NCBI GenBank assembly: GCA_030549495.1
Contig: JAUIRK010000903.1
Coordinates: forward strand, 992,001 to 1,056,000
DNA length: 64,000 nt
Direction of reading: 5' to 3'
Origin: Nectonema munidae
Lineage: Eukaryota > Nematomorpha > Nectonematoida > Nectonematidae
The translations under genes and the position numbers were made by a program. Below the pieces are notes generated by a model, which saw only the letters and a program-made list of their open reading frames with translations, was not told the DNA's origin and did not search any database. Each line of letters starts with the position of its first letter. The stretch's first letter is position 1. This document shows positions 1 through 12,852 of the stretch, piece by piece.

Positions 1-156
1 TGGTGCTACGTATTTTATAGATGTGTCATTTACAGTGATTAATTTTATAATAATTTTTAGGAAAAGATTTATTTCAGTTTTTATACTTATATTTTTATTA
101 GTTTTAATACTTTGTTATATTCCACTAACGTTTTATTATAAAGCAGACGAGTTTCA

Positions 157-1203
157 ATGTTTGATACAGAATTCGAAAAAAATTTACGTGCTATATTATT
201 TAATATCGAGCATCTTTTAACACTTATAACACCTTCCTCTAATGATACATCTCTCAGCTCATCTTCTAAATATACTTCTCTTTTGGAAGAAACGAATAAA
301 TTTAAGCTAGTTTTCATGGAGTTTTCACATCTCTTAGAAAGTGTTGTGCAAAAACTATATAAGTTTAATACTAATAGTTTAGAATTGAAAATTTCTCTAA
401 ATAAAAAAATTAATGAACTTAATGAAGAAAAAAAATTAGTGATATTCGAAAATTTAGCAAAAAATAAAGAAATTCAAGAAAAGGCTGAAATAAATTTACT
501 TTTAATTTGTGAAGGGCAAAGCTTAGAAAGTAAAATTTCAGAATTATCCAAAAGTTTTTTAGATCTTTACATCATAGGGATAAATTTGTTATGGTATTCC
601 ACAACTCAAGACAAAGCCATTAAGAGCATAATATCATGCGTTGATCTAAATCCTTTTATTGGCCTTATATTTCATCTTACGGAAAAGTATGCTGAGTGTT
701 ATTCTAACAAACACACGTGTTCATCTACTATTAAAGGATATTCCATTTTAGTCTCTTCATTTGGTTTTATCATGAACTTAACATCCATAGACTTAGGAAG
801 ACATTTTCTGTTTCAGTGCCAAGGATTAGAGAACTTTTTTGAAAAAACTATTTTAAAGTTACACTCAAGTTGCATTGAAGCAAAAGATGAAAATTTGGCA
901 GTCCAAATATTTAGCGTTATTTGCAATTTGAGGTTTAATCACAACCTTTATCAAAAACATGCTCAAAATTTAATCATTAAAATTTGTTCAAGCATGAAAA
1001 TCTTCATCAATAGCAACGTTATTTTGTACGCTTCTGCTTTAATACTGAAAGAAATATTTCGAATGGATCAAATATTTTCTTCTCCCATTGAATATTTGAA
1101 ACATTATTTCCCTACTACCATTATTGAAAAGCAAATTCCACTCCTGGACTCTAAAGCAAAGAAGGAGCTAGTGGATCTGATTTCCATGCTCAACAACGAT
1201 TAA
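157..1203 (+). CDS. HSF2BP: HSF2BP/MEILB2-like protein, intronless 348-codon frame
   Basis: An open frame of 348 codons, close to the 334 residues of human HSF2BP. Seen: residues about 45-125 are Lys/Glu/Leu-rich and look coiled-coil; residues about 130-345 are helical and armadillo-like. Two stretches match what I recall of the vertebrate protein well: NLLWYSTTQDKAIKSII (143-159; human TLLWGVSSSEEVVKAIL) and FIMNLTSIDLGRHFLF (204-219; human IVTNVAAIACGREFLV). In vertebrates HSF2BP binds BRCA2 through its armadillo domain and helps load recombinases in meiosis; that role here is inference. The ATG at 157 is the first after an in-frame stop at 139. A splice acceptor between the two (for example after 146) cannot be excluded, so this could be a large last exon. 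The vertebrate gene has many introns, so one uninterrupted frame suggests intron loss or a retrocopy. No clear AATAAA follows. Confidence 0.6.
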   Translation: MFDTEFEKNLRAILFNIEHLLTLITPSSNDTSLSSSSKYTSLLEETNKFKLVFMEFSHLLESVVQKLYKFNTNSLELKISLNKKINELNEEKKLVIFENLAKNKEIQEKAEINLLLICEGQSLESKISELSKSFLDLYIIGINLLWYSTTQDKAIKSIISCVDLNPFIGLIFHLTEKYAECYSNKHTCSSTIKGYSILVSSFGFIMNLTSIDLGRHFLFQCQGLENFFEKTILKLHSSCIEAKDENLAVQIFSVICNLRFNHNLYQKHAQNLIIKICSSMKIFINSNVILYASALILKEIFRMDQIFSSPIEYLKHYFPTTIIEKQIPLLDSKAKKELVDLISMLNND

Positions 1204-2469
1204 CTCAAAACTATTTCAAAACTCGAATTCTCATACTTATGCCATAAACTTATTCTATTTTACTTTATCATAAAGTATTTCTTTTTATTTATATACTCTA
1301 TTACGAATCATGTTTCTTGAAATATACCAAAATAATCTTTTTTAAAGTAAATTTTATATTCTAAAAAATGACTTTAAAAAGTTTTAAATCAATACCTTAA
1401 ACATTGAAGGAGTCCAAAATACTCAACTCTTAATGATTCTGTCAAGAATGTTTGGCTTCAATGCTTCAAGAAACTTCTCCGTATCGTACACACAAACTTC
1501 TTTCGTAGTCGAAATATGCAAACCACACTGCGGTTACAAATTTTGCCCCAACACTTCAAACCTACGTAGCAGTAGGAACATATTTAGTGTTGTGTATAAT
1601 GCGAAGGAAACTGTTCTTGTTTTATGAGGTATACAAAAAAAGTTAAGGAAAGCAGCTTGTACTTACCCTGCTTGACTCCGAGCTGTAGGCTTTCTTCTCC
1701 TTTTAACCCATTTTAAACCAATGTTCTTAACGTGAACGTAGACCAACTCTTACTTTCAATAAAATTAGATAGGAATTACTAAAGTGCTCTGCTTTGTTAT
1801 TCATAAATGGGCTAGATCAAGACTCTTTAAAAGATTTAAATCATATTGTTTCAGAATGCATAATGCATTTATTTCTCTTTTGACACTCACTAATATCATT
1901 GTCCTTCTTCCTCTGAAATAAGATGCTTATAAGCTTGTGTTGACAAGCGTTTGTGAATCTGCGGTAGGCGCAACCATTTCGCAATGAGTACATGAACTAC
2001 GCCTACAACTTGAATGAGTACTTTGGACCCCAACGATCGCATTAAAGCCGTTCGTCACCGAAATTATAAAGCTAATTTTTAAAAATGCATACTTTTTTAT
2101 AATACTGCTTTTCAAATCGCTTTGCCATAATCTCATTTTAGCCATTTTTGATGACATATTACTCAAAAACTAAAAAAATTATTTCTTTCTAAATATGTTA
2201 TTTGCATTCAGTTATATTTTATTATAAAATAAAAAATTCTAAATATTGAGTTTTAATACATTTTGAAAATAGACTTTTTCATTAAAATTTAAGTCAATTT
2301 TACCTTTCAAATCTTGGCAGAGGGTACACTCATTTTATATAAAAAAGAAAAATTTAGCAATTAACTTCAAATCATATATATATCCAGGTTTGTTGAAATA
2401 CCTTTTGAACAATAGGGGTTCCAGACTCCTTTTAAATAATGGGGACTCATGTTCTTCAAAAGCTCCGAT
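1204..2469. other. intergenic, nothing recognised
   Basis: AT-rich sequence. A 64-codon frame at 1433-1627 (+) matches nothing I know and has no splice or family support. The 1640-2000 part is less AT-rich than its surroundings but shows no motif. Confidence 0.5.
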
Positions 2470-2690
2470 TTATTTATTTGGTTAGTTAGTAAGGTAAAGG
2501 TATCTTGGGGTGTATTCATCGAGAAGACACAATTGCGCCGCTTGTATCGAACTATGAGGAAGGTAGGCTTGATTCGGGATCGAACCCAGGAGCTTGATTT
2601 ATCGAAACCCTGTATCTAACCAACCCTACTCACGCCCACAGTTAGTGTTAGCATAGTGGTTAATGCTAGTAAAACGTGTAATAACTATAA
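2470..2690 (-). repeat. tRNA-derived SINE-like repeat
   Basis: Read on the minus strand, 2590-2575 holds a good pol III B box (GGTTCGATCCC), preceded at about 2625-2610 by an A-box-like GGTTGGTTAGATACAGGG. The less AT-rich body continues to about 2470. A separate A-box-like sequence (TAGCATAGTGGTTAATG) lies on the plus strand at about 2648. No flanking duplication was recognised, so the ends are approximate. Confidence 0.45.
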
Positions 2691-4757
2691 CTTACTGAAA
2701 TGCATTTCAATACCATTTTCACATTTTTCAAAAAAAAATGTCAAACTAGGTAATTCTTGAACAAAAGCAATTGTATCTTCATTTTTTATCATACAAATGC
2801 CGTTTTTAAACAGTAAATTATACCTCCTTTTGTATAGAAGTGGAAGAGAAAATTTGTCTCTATGTGTATGCAAAATGCTACAGATGTCTTTATTTATACA
2901 AAAATAAGCACGCCATAGTAAATAACTTATGTGTGAATACTTACCCACCATAAGAATGAATTCATCATTACGGTTAGCATTTTTGAATTAACTCTTAAGT
3001 ATCAATATTTAGTAAAGATTTTTAAGAATAAAAATTTTAGACATTTTTGGGAGATAAAATTGTGTGATAATTATTCAAAAGACAAGAATAATGGGCTCTT
3101 CGTCTTGCGGGTTCGGCTGAACGCACGGAGCTGCACAGAAAATTCAGGGACAGTTTGAAAAAAAATTTGTGTGAGACACTCTTATATGTTGATGCATCCT
3201 TATTTGGGTATTAATTTACTTGACAGCATGGTAATGTTATTCCTAAGGATGACTTAGTTTTGATTAGAATTTTATTGTGATTTGTGACTGTGATGGACCA
3301 AACTCTAACCTAAAGAATATGAGCTTTTTTGAAATACAATTAATGGACTATTTTAATTGATACCTGAAATCATTTCAAATTAGTTAAGTTAGTGACGTGT
3401 TAATTCAGGCATTTCCAACACTTTTTTGATCTCATGATATTTTATAATAAAATTATTCTTAAAGAGAAATTTTCAAAATTATTTCGAACAATAATAGGAT
3501 TAGTGAGGATGAAATTATTTTCTACTTCCTACCCTAATAAGTCGTTAAATTATTTGAAGGGATTGGCAAATATTTAGACTAAAAAGTAATTCCTAAAAAA
3601 TCTTGAAAAACTTCTCTTTTTTTAATTTTTTTTAAAAAATTATTCCAAAAAATATTTAATTATTGAAATAATGATAGGGAGAATTAAATTCATTTCAAAA
3701 TGTCACATTTTTTGTAAATTTTTTTTATTTGTATTTCTTTTTAGTCATTTTTATTTTGACTATTTTTCCGCTACTTTACAAAATAAAAAATATACAGACA
3801 TTAAAATAATGCTATAAAAATCATTCAGCATTCAGAAATTAAAATATTTTTTGAATAACGAGTAATTTTTTACTGGTTCGAAAAAATTCAAAATCAAATA
3901 ATAGTGAAGACATGAGCAAAATGACTCCTAAAGCAAGGAAATACAAGTCAACGTATTTTTCATTGGAATTCACAAGTCTCAAATTTACACAAGTTTTGTA
4001 AAAAAAGTAATTGCATAAACTTGAAATAAAATTCATTCAAAATTTCACCAGAATGCTTCATAAAGGAGGAAGACACTTGATACAAAAAGTATACAGGAGG
4101 CGCCAAAATCAAATTTAGATAAAAGGGGGCATATTGATATGACAAATATTATTGGAAAATCAGCATTTGTTTTCCCTGGTCATCAAGAAATGACTAGCTT
4201 TGATACTTACTGCTTTAGTATAAAAAGGAACGTGTGTTTCAGGCGTGCCTCGCTGCTTGAAATTGAATACGATGACTTCATTCATACACAGACAAAGAGA
4301 CATTGCTTCAGGTCCAAGCTTGAAAGTGAGCAAAGCAAGCCTCTATTTACTTAGTCGACACGCAAACACGCTGATTCTCTTACTCCTACCACTCCTGATT
4401 TACTGTTAACACTAATATATCCTTATATTCCTTCGCTTAGGAAAAAGCGCCTGCCATTATTTCCTCTTTCTTAGTTTACACTACATTTTGTGCGTAGCTT
4501 TTACACCTTTGCAGACATTAACCTATTCTATTTGCGTAAAGCTGTAAAATTATGGAAACACATGGTCGGGGGGGGGGGGGGGATTAGTATTGAATTAGCA
4601 TTATTAGAGTTAGTTTTAGTGTTAGAGATGAGTTTGTTGTTGTTGTTGTTTTATTTGACACAGCTTGTAAAATGCAAGGATTTCGAAAGCTGGCATGAGG
4701 CTTTTACAAATTTAAGATGATTAATCACAGTTTTTGTGAATTTGTTTTTTTAGCATT
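2691..4757. other. intergenic, low complexity
   Basis: No gene or family recognised. It holds a G15 run at 4568-4582, a (TTG)n stretch near 4633 and a locally GC-richer patch at about 3100-3150. Confidence 0.5.
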
Positions 4758-4830
4758 GGGAGCCTTGGGGATCGAACCCCTGACCTTCAACTGTTAAGCT
4801 GAGAGGTACACCCTAACAACCATGAGGCTC
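4758..4830 (-). repeat. tRNA-like sequence, probable SINE head or tRNA pseudogene
   Basis: On the minus strand GAGCCT (from 4830) can pair with AGGCTC before 4758. There is a possible five-pair anticodon stem with a short loop, and a T arm with GGGGTTCGATCCCC. The A-box region is TGGTTGTTAGGGTG. The D arm and loop sizes are irregular, so a working tRNA is unlikely; a tRNA-derived SINE head fits better. Confidence 0.45.
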
Positions 4831-5653
4831 ATAAGAGATGAGTTTAGGCTTAGAGTTAGCTAAGCATTTTTGCTTATGCGTAGCAAGAAGAAGCTCCTGG
4901 TGCCGCCATCTCCCCTGAAACAATTCTTGGCCCCTGAGATTAAATCGAAATAAACTCCAAATTTTGTATCTAACATTATACAAATTTTTTAAAGAGATAA
5001 AAAAAAATTTTTATTTTTTTTATTATCTCACAATTCAGTAATAATAATGAAAGAGCAAACAAGAAATGAATCTCAGCGCAGTGCAGAAGTTGTATGAAGC
5101 ATTAGTAAGTGCAAGCTATCTTTACTGCAAAGGGTATGATGTGTGAAATTGCTATTTCAGTAGCCCTTTTTCATATATATATATATATTATATATATAAC
5201 ATATAAGCTAACTTTATTAAATACTTTGACCAGAAATATTTCATTTGAAAATGGGTTTAGAAGCCTAGAAAATTGGCAGGATACAAATTAACATACAACT
5301 AATGTTTCGACAAGAAGTCTGCAAACAATTCAATATTGTTTTCAATTTTTGTAATGAATTTTTTTGATTTTATCAGAACAAATTATTATTATTCCAAAAA
5401 AAGGTTTCATTTAATTTTTTGCATATATGTAATACTATTTCAGAAGAAAATTTGATTTTATATTAGTGTACCTATAACTGGTAAAAAATTTTAATGATGT
5501 AAATTTGTATGCCACCCCTCCCCCTTGAAATTTTTAAGGCCTCTTGAATTTAATTCCTGGTTACGCCTCTGATTCTTGACATAAACTTTCCTATTTATTT
5601 GTATTGATTCACATCTAATACAAAAAAAACATCTAGAGTCTAGACATACATAC
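4831..5653. other. intergenic with (TA)n
   Basis: AT-rich sequence with a (TA)n stretch near 5175-5205. No gene or family recognised. Confidence 0.5.
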
Positions 5654-6950
5654 TAGATATGTAAAACCGATTCCGCTGAACCCGTTTTTCAATTATTAAA
5701 AACCCAAACCAAGTTTAAAAAATCTATATTGACTTTAGTCAACATTATTTTGAATAAATGATTTTTTTTCAAAATATATTATTTTAATTTTAATTAAGTT
5801 TTTTTTTATTTTCCATTTTTTTTCTGCTATAATTTATTTTTTTAAATATGCCCAATCATTGTTAATCAATCTATAATTTGGAATCATTTTGTTGAGAAAT
5901 AACTTGACATCAGAATGAATTTGCTGCAAAATAATAAAATGTTGTGACGGGGCTGTTTTTACATGCATAAGCATATAAATCCGTACATAATTGACAAAAA
6001 TGATGCTAATTCATCTTTGAAAAGGCAAAAAACAATTCAAAATTTGCTTCAAAAATGATCAATTGATGAAGAAGTTTTTCGTTTGGTTATAACTTTTTCA
6101 TAACTTTCTTTTGAGCTTAAAGCATTAGAATCAAATGCTGGCGAAGTTATTCCACTCAAGTTCTTGGTTTCTTTGGTCTGGAAAATATCCACTTCTGGAA
6201 AAATGTACCTTATTTTTAACATCTATTTTTCTTTCAATATACTTATGTGAATCAGCATTTTCACATATAAATATGATGAAAAATGAAAACCTTAACAGAC
6301 TTACATTTGAATATCTGCTTAAAAATAACACTAAGTAATTACTTAATTAAAATTAATTAAAATTAATTAATTACTTTATTAACTACTAAATATAATTAAC
6401 TACTTATTACTTAATTAAAATTTTTGTAGCTTTTAGTATTTTTTTACAAAAAAATTGCTCTTATTTTAATAAAGTTTTAACCGCTGGTCTATATGATGAC
6501 AATGAATTGTGCGGTAAAGCATGCGTAAAGCCAGCGAAATGGCGCAATCCGTACCCAAATGTGCTTTAAATTCAAACTGCTGCAAATAATGAGTTTAAGA
6601 TTTTTGAAGCAACATGGACAAGAACAAAAAGACTGGATTTGCTATATGATACATTTTTTACACTTAAAGCAACTAGTATAGAATCTGAACGTGTTTTTTG
6701 ATATGCTAAATTGTTTTCTTCTAAATTTAAGTTTGTCTGCATCAAGCTTAGATACTCTCTGTTTTATTTTTTAGAAGATTTTTTGCCCGTAGCCTTTATG
6801 TTTTTTATGTTACAAAGTTTAACATTTAAATAAACTTTTTACTGGATAAATTTTTGACGTTTTTTTTTCAAAAAAGAGATTTCACCCATTTTTGAAAAAA
6901 ACGTCGCTTCAAAGAACTGGTTTGAGTCTTTTGGTTTTTCTACATCTCTA
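5654..6950 (+). mobile_element. hAT DNA transposon fossil
   Basis: The ends look like degraded inverted repeats: TAGATATGTAAAACCGA at 5654 and, on the minus strand from 6950, TAGAGATGTAGAAAAACCAA. Inside, plus-strand sequence at about 6600-6790 encodes a decayed hAT C-terminal dimerisation region. It reads LDLLYDTFFTLKATSIESERVF, a stop, then AKLFSSKFK, where active hATs have a T-S-V-E-S/A-E-R-V-F motif. The N-terminal and catalytic parts are not recognisable and the element is only 1.3 kb, so it is internally deleted and dead. A clean 8-bp duplication was not found. Confidence 0.55.
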
Positions 6951-7639
6951 TACACGCATACATAAATATATACACATACATATTGAAATAAAACTAAAAT
7001 ACCTAAACGGTATATTCAAAAAGCGAAACTTCCTTAAATTCAAAGAATGTTATGTATAAATCCACTCTTTAGAAAAATTGAAAAAGAATATTTTCAGAAT
7101 GTTTAAGCTCATACAGAAACACATTTGATTTTATCTTTGGCTGTTCAATTACACACTTGAGCAAAATATATTTACATCTTTTTTGTTAGATGTTTTTATA
7201 TCAAAATGTAATAAAGACATCAAAAATAAAATATTTTATTGAGGTTAAATGAGTAATTTTTTTGTAAATTGAACATAATAAATTTTAAGAATACCATTAA
7301 TTCATTTTTTTTTTGATTTATTTTAGGATTTTTTTATAGTTTCATTCAAAAAATAAAATGACTTCTTTATTAGAATACACTCGTGCTTGTAAAAATGATA
7401 AAAATATTTTTCGTTATATTTAAATACTTTAAATGTTCACGTCAAAACTCTTTTTACATCTTACTTTGATACTTAAGTAGATTATGCAAATTCGGCACGA
7501 CAACAATGATGCACAAATTGTGTTTCTAGATTGATATGAAAACTCGCTTCCCAATGATTTGGTATTCCAATGATTTGGCGGGAGTCAAAAAAACATATCG
7601 ATGATTGTTATTTTTGTAGTACTGATATCATTCTGACTG
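6951..7639. other. intergenic, nothing recognised
   Basis: AT-rich filler between two decayed elements. No open frame of note and no repeat end seen. Confidence 0.5.
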
Positions 7640-8480
7640 CGATTCGAACAAAAAGTACAATATCCTGTTTCGAAATCAGCCTCTCATCTAATTAAACATT
7701 CATGTTCAATTCCAGTACCACATAAACCTTCTCTGGTTGAAATTACAGAGAGTGACTCAAATCTTGGAAACGAATTCTGAATACATGTAGCATCACATTC
7801 TGAATTGAATGAAAACCCATAACTTTTTACACAAAGCGCTTCACGTGATTTAATAAGGGATCTAAATTTGAATAAAGAACAAAGCAAAATTTTGGCTTCA
7901 AAATTAAAGGAGAGAAATTTGCTTGAAAAAATTTTAAAGTATTATTTTACAGAAAACCTTCTCCAAATTTACAATCTTTTTTAGAAATTTCATTTTGCTT
8001 TTTGTAATGATGTTGATAACTTACTCGCTTATTTTGAATTGATTCACAACCCTTCAGCATGGCGTCTTTTTATTGATGCATCAAAGAACAGTGTGAAAGC
8101 TGCATTATTACACATCCAAAACAAGCTACAATTTGTCCCTGTCGTTTACTCAACGGAATTGAAAGAAACCTATAGCACTTGAAAAGAATATAAGATGCCC
8201 TTCATTACAACATTACAAAAGCCATTTTAATTGGTTTGCAAACTGATTATGCAAAGTTTTGCTGTTTCTTGTGTATTTGGGACTCTCGAGTAAAAGACAG
8301 GTATATAAAGTAAAAACATCGCCAGAACGTGATGAATGTAAAATAGGAGCAAGTAATATTTTAAATTCTCCATTTGTTTCAACAAAATTATTTTGCCTCC
8401 CCTTCACATTAAATTGGGATTTATGAAGTAATTATATAGTTAAAGCCTTTGACAAAAATTTATGAAGCGAATGACTTTTT
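7640..8480 (+). pseudogene. decayed member of an unclassified multicopy mobile-type family
   Basis: Plus-strand fragments resemble a protein family that I recall as highly multicopy in arthropod genomes and that carries no named domain. Recognisable pieces are LIRDLNLNKEQSKILASKLK near 7840, FCNDVDNLLAYFELIHNPSAWRLFIDASK near 8000-8090 (family: EWRLFIDSSKRSLKAVLLH), a CxxCLWDSR-like patch near 8265, and LFCLPLHIKLGFMK near 8390-8425 (family: PPLHIKLGLMKQF). The family is probably tied to a transposon whose class I cannot state. The copy is broken in several places and is a fossil. No ends were identified. Confidence 0.5.
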
Positions 8481-11400
8481 AACCGTTAACGCCAAGAGTC
8501 GACTTTACAAATATAAAATCGTCTGCGTTTATCAAAGCTCTTTAATACAAATCTTCTGCTTTACATTAGATATCGTCTGATTATTCTGGTCGTTAACGGG
8601 TTAAAAAGAAAATCCCCATAATTGAGCTCTGCTAATGTTAGCAAAGGTATATTTATCGGCTAACAAATAAAGCAAATATTAAAAGCCTTTTTTTCAACAT
8701 TTATTTCCAGTTTATGAAGTTTATTAAAATAACTTATTTTTCATGATATTTCAGTTTAAAATTTTAATTTACATAAAAATTACACGTTGAAAGTACAAAT
8801 AAATAGTAAATTTTAATTTTTCAAGCTAAAATTAGTATACTGTACAACGAATTTAGAATGTAAAAAATTTTTTGCCAAATATTGTTGGATGGTGATTATT
8901 CAGTCTCCCTAAGTTTATGAAAAAATAATCTAAGAATCATATACTTTTTGGAAAAATAATAATATCTTCATCATCCTTAAAACCAGGGGCAAAATGTCAA
9001 TAAAGGCATTTTTCTGCAAACACAAAAAAGGGCATACTAATTATGAATTGATTTATACTTTTTCCGCTTTTTGACGAAGTTTCTTAGGTAAATAAAATCA
9101 AAAAATTTTTAGGTCAACTCCCAAACGATTTCAATCTTTGTTTTAAAGATTACGCTCAAGCTTCGATACAAATACAACGATAGAAATCTTTGTCTTCGAA
9201 TATTATTAAAAATATTAATAAGCTATTATTTCCAGGCGAAACAAAAATTGACTTAAAATTCTTAAAAAATTGACTTCATTCGTAAAATGATTGACCTAGA
9301 AAAATTTATTCAATGATTTTTTCCAATTAATTAACTGGTAGTATTTGTATTGTAAGCGAGTATGAGATATTTCGACATTTTTTTAATGTAAAGGGACAGT
9401 TTTTCTAAAAGACACACAAAGAGTTCTGGATAAGCACAATAAGTAGTTAACCAACTCAAATCTCTTATACTTAATAGCATTATTTAAAAGTTAGCATAGG
9501 TTTTCTTCTTTTGGCTATTTGTGTTTCAATATGGGGCATTCAAAAATTTTTCCTATATATAAAAACTTTATATTCAAATAAATAAAATATAAATTGAAAT
9601 ATTTTCTATTATGATTTGCTAACTCTTCGATATTTAAAGCCATTTCAAAACTGTTAAAATATTGCTCTTCACTTTAAAATTTTCAAATTTATTCAAAACC
9701 CAGATTCTTTACAAAAAATGGACTACTAACAAAAAAAAGTTTCCTTTTGTTGACCTAATAAATTGAATTCGAACAAAAGTTGGCGTTAAACTCTGAGTTT
9801 AAAATTTTTACACCAAAGATTTTTCATAAGTTAAAGAAATTTTTTGATTATAAAGTCAAAAAGTATGATTTTTATGCCAGAAATAGATTTCCCTGTTTAT
9901 AACAAATGCCACCATGGCCATTTTCTCTCTAATGAATGCTGCTGATATTCTACTAATGAGTGCAACAGCAGCTACCTTTTCTCATAATGGATGCAAAAGG
10001 ATATGGTGTTCTTTCATCGTAAATTCATTATTTTTCTCCATATCCTTCAAAATAGATGACATCATTTGCATTTCAGAATTCATCACAATCTCCCTTTTTC
10101 ACTTCCTCTCGTGAAAATCAAGACTCTACACCATTGCTCTTCAACTTTTATGACTCAGTCTGCGTATATTAAGATGTTGGATACGGAAGACAGCTCCTCA
10201 TAAAATCTAGTCGTTATCTGTGAGCCAACAAAAAATTGGAATGGACAGCAAGTAATAGGCGCTATTAGGATATTCGATTAAGAATTCCCACATATCACTT
10301 TAACTAGTATAACGAAAGTATAATATGTTTCATTAAAATCAAAACTGGGCAGTAAGATATCTTTGCGGTAAGCGAAGATTGTCTGAAGTAAGGAGCAGTG
10401 TGACTCTTGCTATCATTGTATTCTTTTGTGGTCAGCTATAAATCCAAAACTCAATGACTATACACATATGAAATACAATTTCACAAATGAGGGAAGGCAA
10501 ATTTGTCAAAAGCTTAGCTATCAAATAATTCAAAAAAAATTGAAAAGAATCTATTTCATATATTTCCTTACTTCAGAAAATGTCCTAGAGGTTAGAACGC
10601 TTTCTGTCTTAACATAAAGAAAAAATTCGTCCCGTTTGCGTCCAAGTATATGAGCAAAAAAACGCTATCTTAGATTCGAAAATAAGATGTACAACTTTTT
10701 TCAAACAAGAGAAACTATTTGCAGTCGTCTATTTCCTTGACATCTGTTTTATAAATTTCTCTACAAAGAACTTTTCTATGAAATTGTCAAATTTTTGCAA
10801 GCTTTCAAAACATTTTAAATAAAATAAGTAGATATTTTTGCCTGTTATTATTGAAAACGTTTATATAGGTCAATAATGTTAATTTTTAAATCAATAATGC
10901 CAGTAAATAAAATAAATAGTTTATCATTTGATCAAAAAAGATCATTTTTGTCCCTTTCAATAAATTTTAGAAACAAGTCTTATTTCTGACAGTCTTTCTT
11001 TCACAAATAAAATTATGACAAAATTTAGGGGCAAAATAGTTATATGAAGAAATTATTAAAAATAACAAACTGTTAAAAACAAAAAAATTTTAATGATGAA
11101 AATATTTTCTCTTTGATATGATGGGTTTTTATTTAAATTCAAAAACTAGTGAATATAAAAGCATGATCTTTAAAAATATTTTAAGGACAATTTTCTATGA
11201 CTTTCTATACCAATTTTTGTTCGCTATGTTTAACCCTCATTAATAATTGTCAAAATAATTCAGTTTCCCATCATCGGTTGGTAAAAATAAGATTTGATAG
11301 TTTTTTCTTTCATTTTTTTATATGTATTCATTTTACTGTAATATTTAAATTTTGAAAAAATGTTGTCTTGGCGGTATTTTTAAATATTAACCTTTTAGCT

Positions 11401-12703
11401 CATTTGGCATTAATTGGAAGCTTTAACGATCTTATTTATTTTATAGAACAAAAAATGTTTAACTCTAGAATTTAACGCAAAAAGATTTCCAGCTGATTCA
11501 AAATATAGTGAGATGGTCTTTTTGAGTAAAAAAAGTAAAATTTAATAAATTTCCTATCAGTGTTCTTCTACACATCCAATTACTTTAATTATTTATAAAA
11601 TATTAAAAAGTTTTTTAGAATCTATTCGTATTTCGAACAATTTTGATATAGTGGATATTTATATCATTTAGTTTTCACATCGAAAATCTGCTCTAATACT
11701 TTTAGCGTAAAAATTATTATCAAAAAAGTTTGAACATTTTCTAATAAAATGTTAACAATTAAAAAAATTGAAATTAATAATAAGTTCAGCCTAATAAGAT
11801 TAAGGTCTCAAGAGAAATAAAAAAAAAGGAAGAGATCAAAGTATTACTTTTCATAAACTTGGCCGCCACAATGAAATTCACTACTTTCACCAAATTAATA
11901 AATTTTCATTAAAATTAGCTGCTTACCAATATATTCCTCTAATAAGCCAACTTGAAAGCTGTAATTTTTAAACAAAAAATTCAAAAATGATTATAAATTA
12001 ATCATTAAAGATACACAATGATTCGCAAATTTTTTGTAAAAATGAGAAATGGTTTTGATATGTCAATTTTCTCATACGGCACATTGAAAACATACTTGAT
12101 ATTAGAGATACGACCGAAACCGAAGTCCTAAGAATCGTGCTTTTTTCAAGTTCTTATGTTTAAATCTAAGCTAGAAAATGAAAAATCTGTTTTTCAAGGA
12201 ACTTCTTTTAATAAAGGTATGATAGTTTAAAGGGTTACTTATGTGAGTACAATCAACCCCCATACAGCCTCTATAAATAAAGGCTTTTTTTGTTTACAAG
12301 TTTTTTACACAGTTTAAAAATACTTTACTTTTAATTCAAATATTTAGTGCTAGCTATGAAAAATCTTGTCCATAAAAAACAACTATGCCGTATATTAAAG
12401 AGAACGGTTCAAAATATACTTTTGATAATGGTAACAAAAGCATCACTCAAAGACATTAGACTTCATAGATGTAAGTAAGCGTTGAATCTTCTTTAGACGA
12501 GTATTCAAAATAACAAGCTCATCCATCGTAAACTATACGTTGAATATGACTTCAATAAATTTAGATTTTTTTAAAATACAAATGTTAAAAAGAAAGATGA
12601 GTTTTTTGCTAAATAATTTAGCGTACTCAATTATGGCTGTTCAAAGCAAGATTGACGACTGGACATTTTCGCAAAAAACTTTTAACAAAATAAGAGTCGT
12701 GAC
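8481..12703. other. intergenic, mostly featureless AT-rich DNA
   Basis: No supported gene. One minus-strand stretch at about 10125-9890 is coding-like (see findings) but unassigned. The 63-codon frame at 10426-10617 (+) and the 62-codon frame at 12540-12728 (+) look like chance. Confidence 0.45.
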
Positions 12704-12709
12704 TTTATT
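12704..12709 (-). terminator. polyadenylation signal AATAAA of calreticulin
   Basis: TTTATT on the plus strand reads AATAAA on the minus strand, about 145 bases after the calreticulin stop codon. This gives a short 3' untranslated region. Confidence 0.6.
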
Positions 12710-12852
12710 TCATATACAAAAATCATAAAAGTAAACTAGGTATTCCAAGAAAGTATCTACATATCACAAAGTATATGAATACAAAAAACGACAGAATTAA
12801 AACAATTATGGATACACAGAGAAGTATAAAGCAATCACTGATTAAAATAATC

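Noticed and set aside
4758-4830. A functional tRNA gene
   Set aside because: The D arm and anticodon loop are irregular; a SINE head or tRNA pseudogene is more likely.
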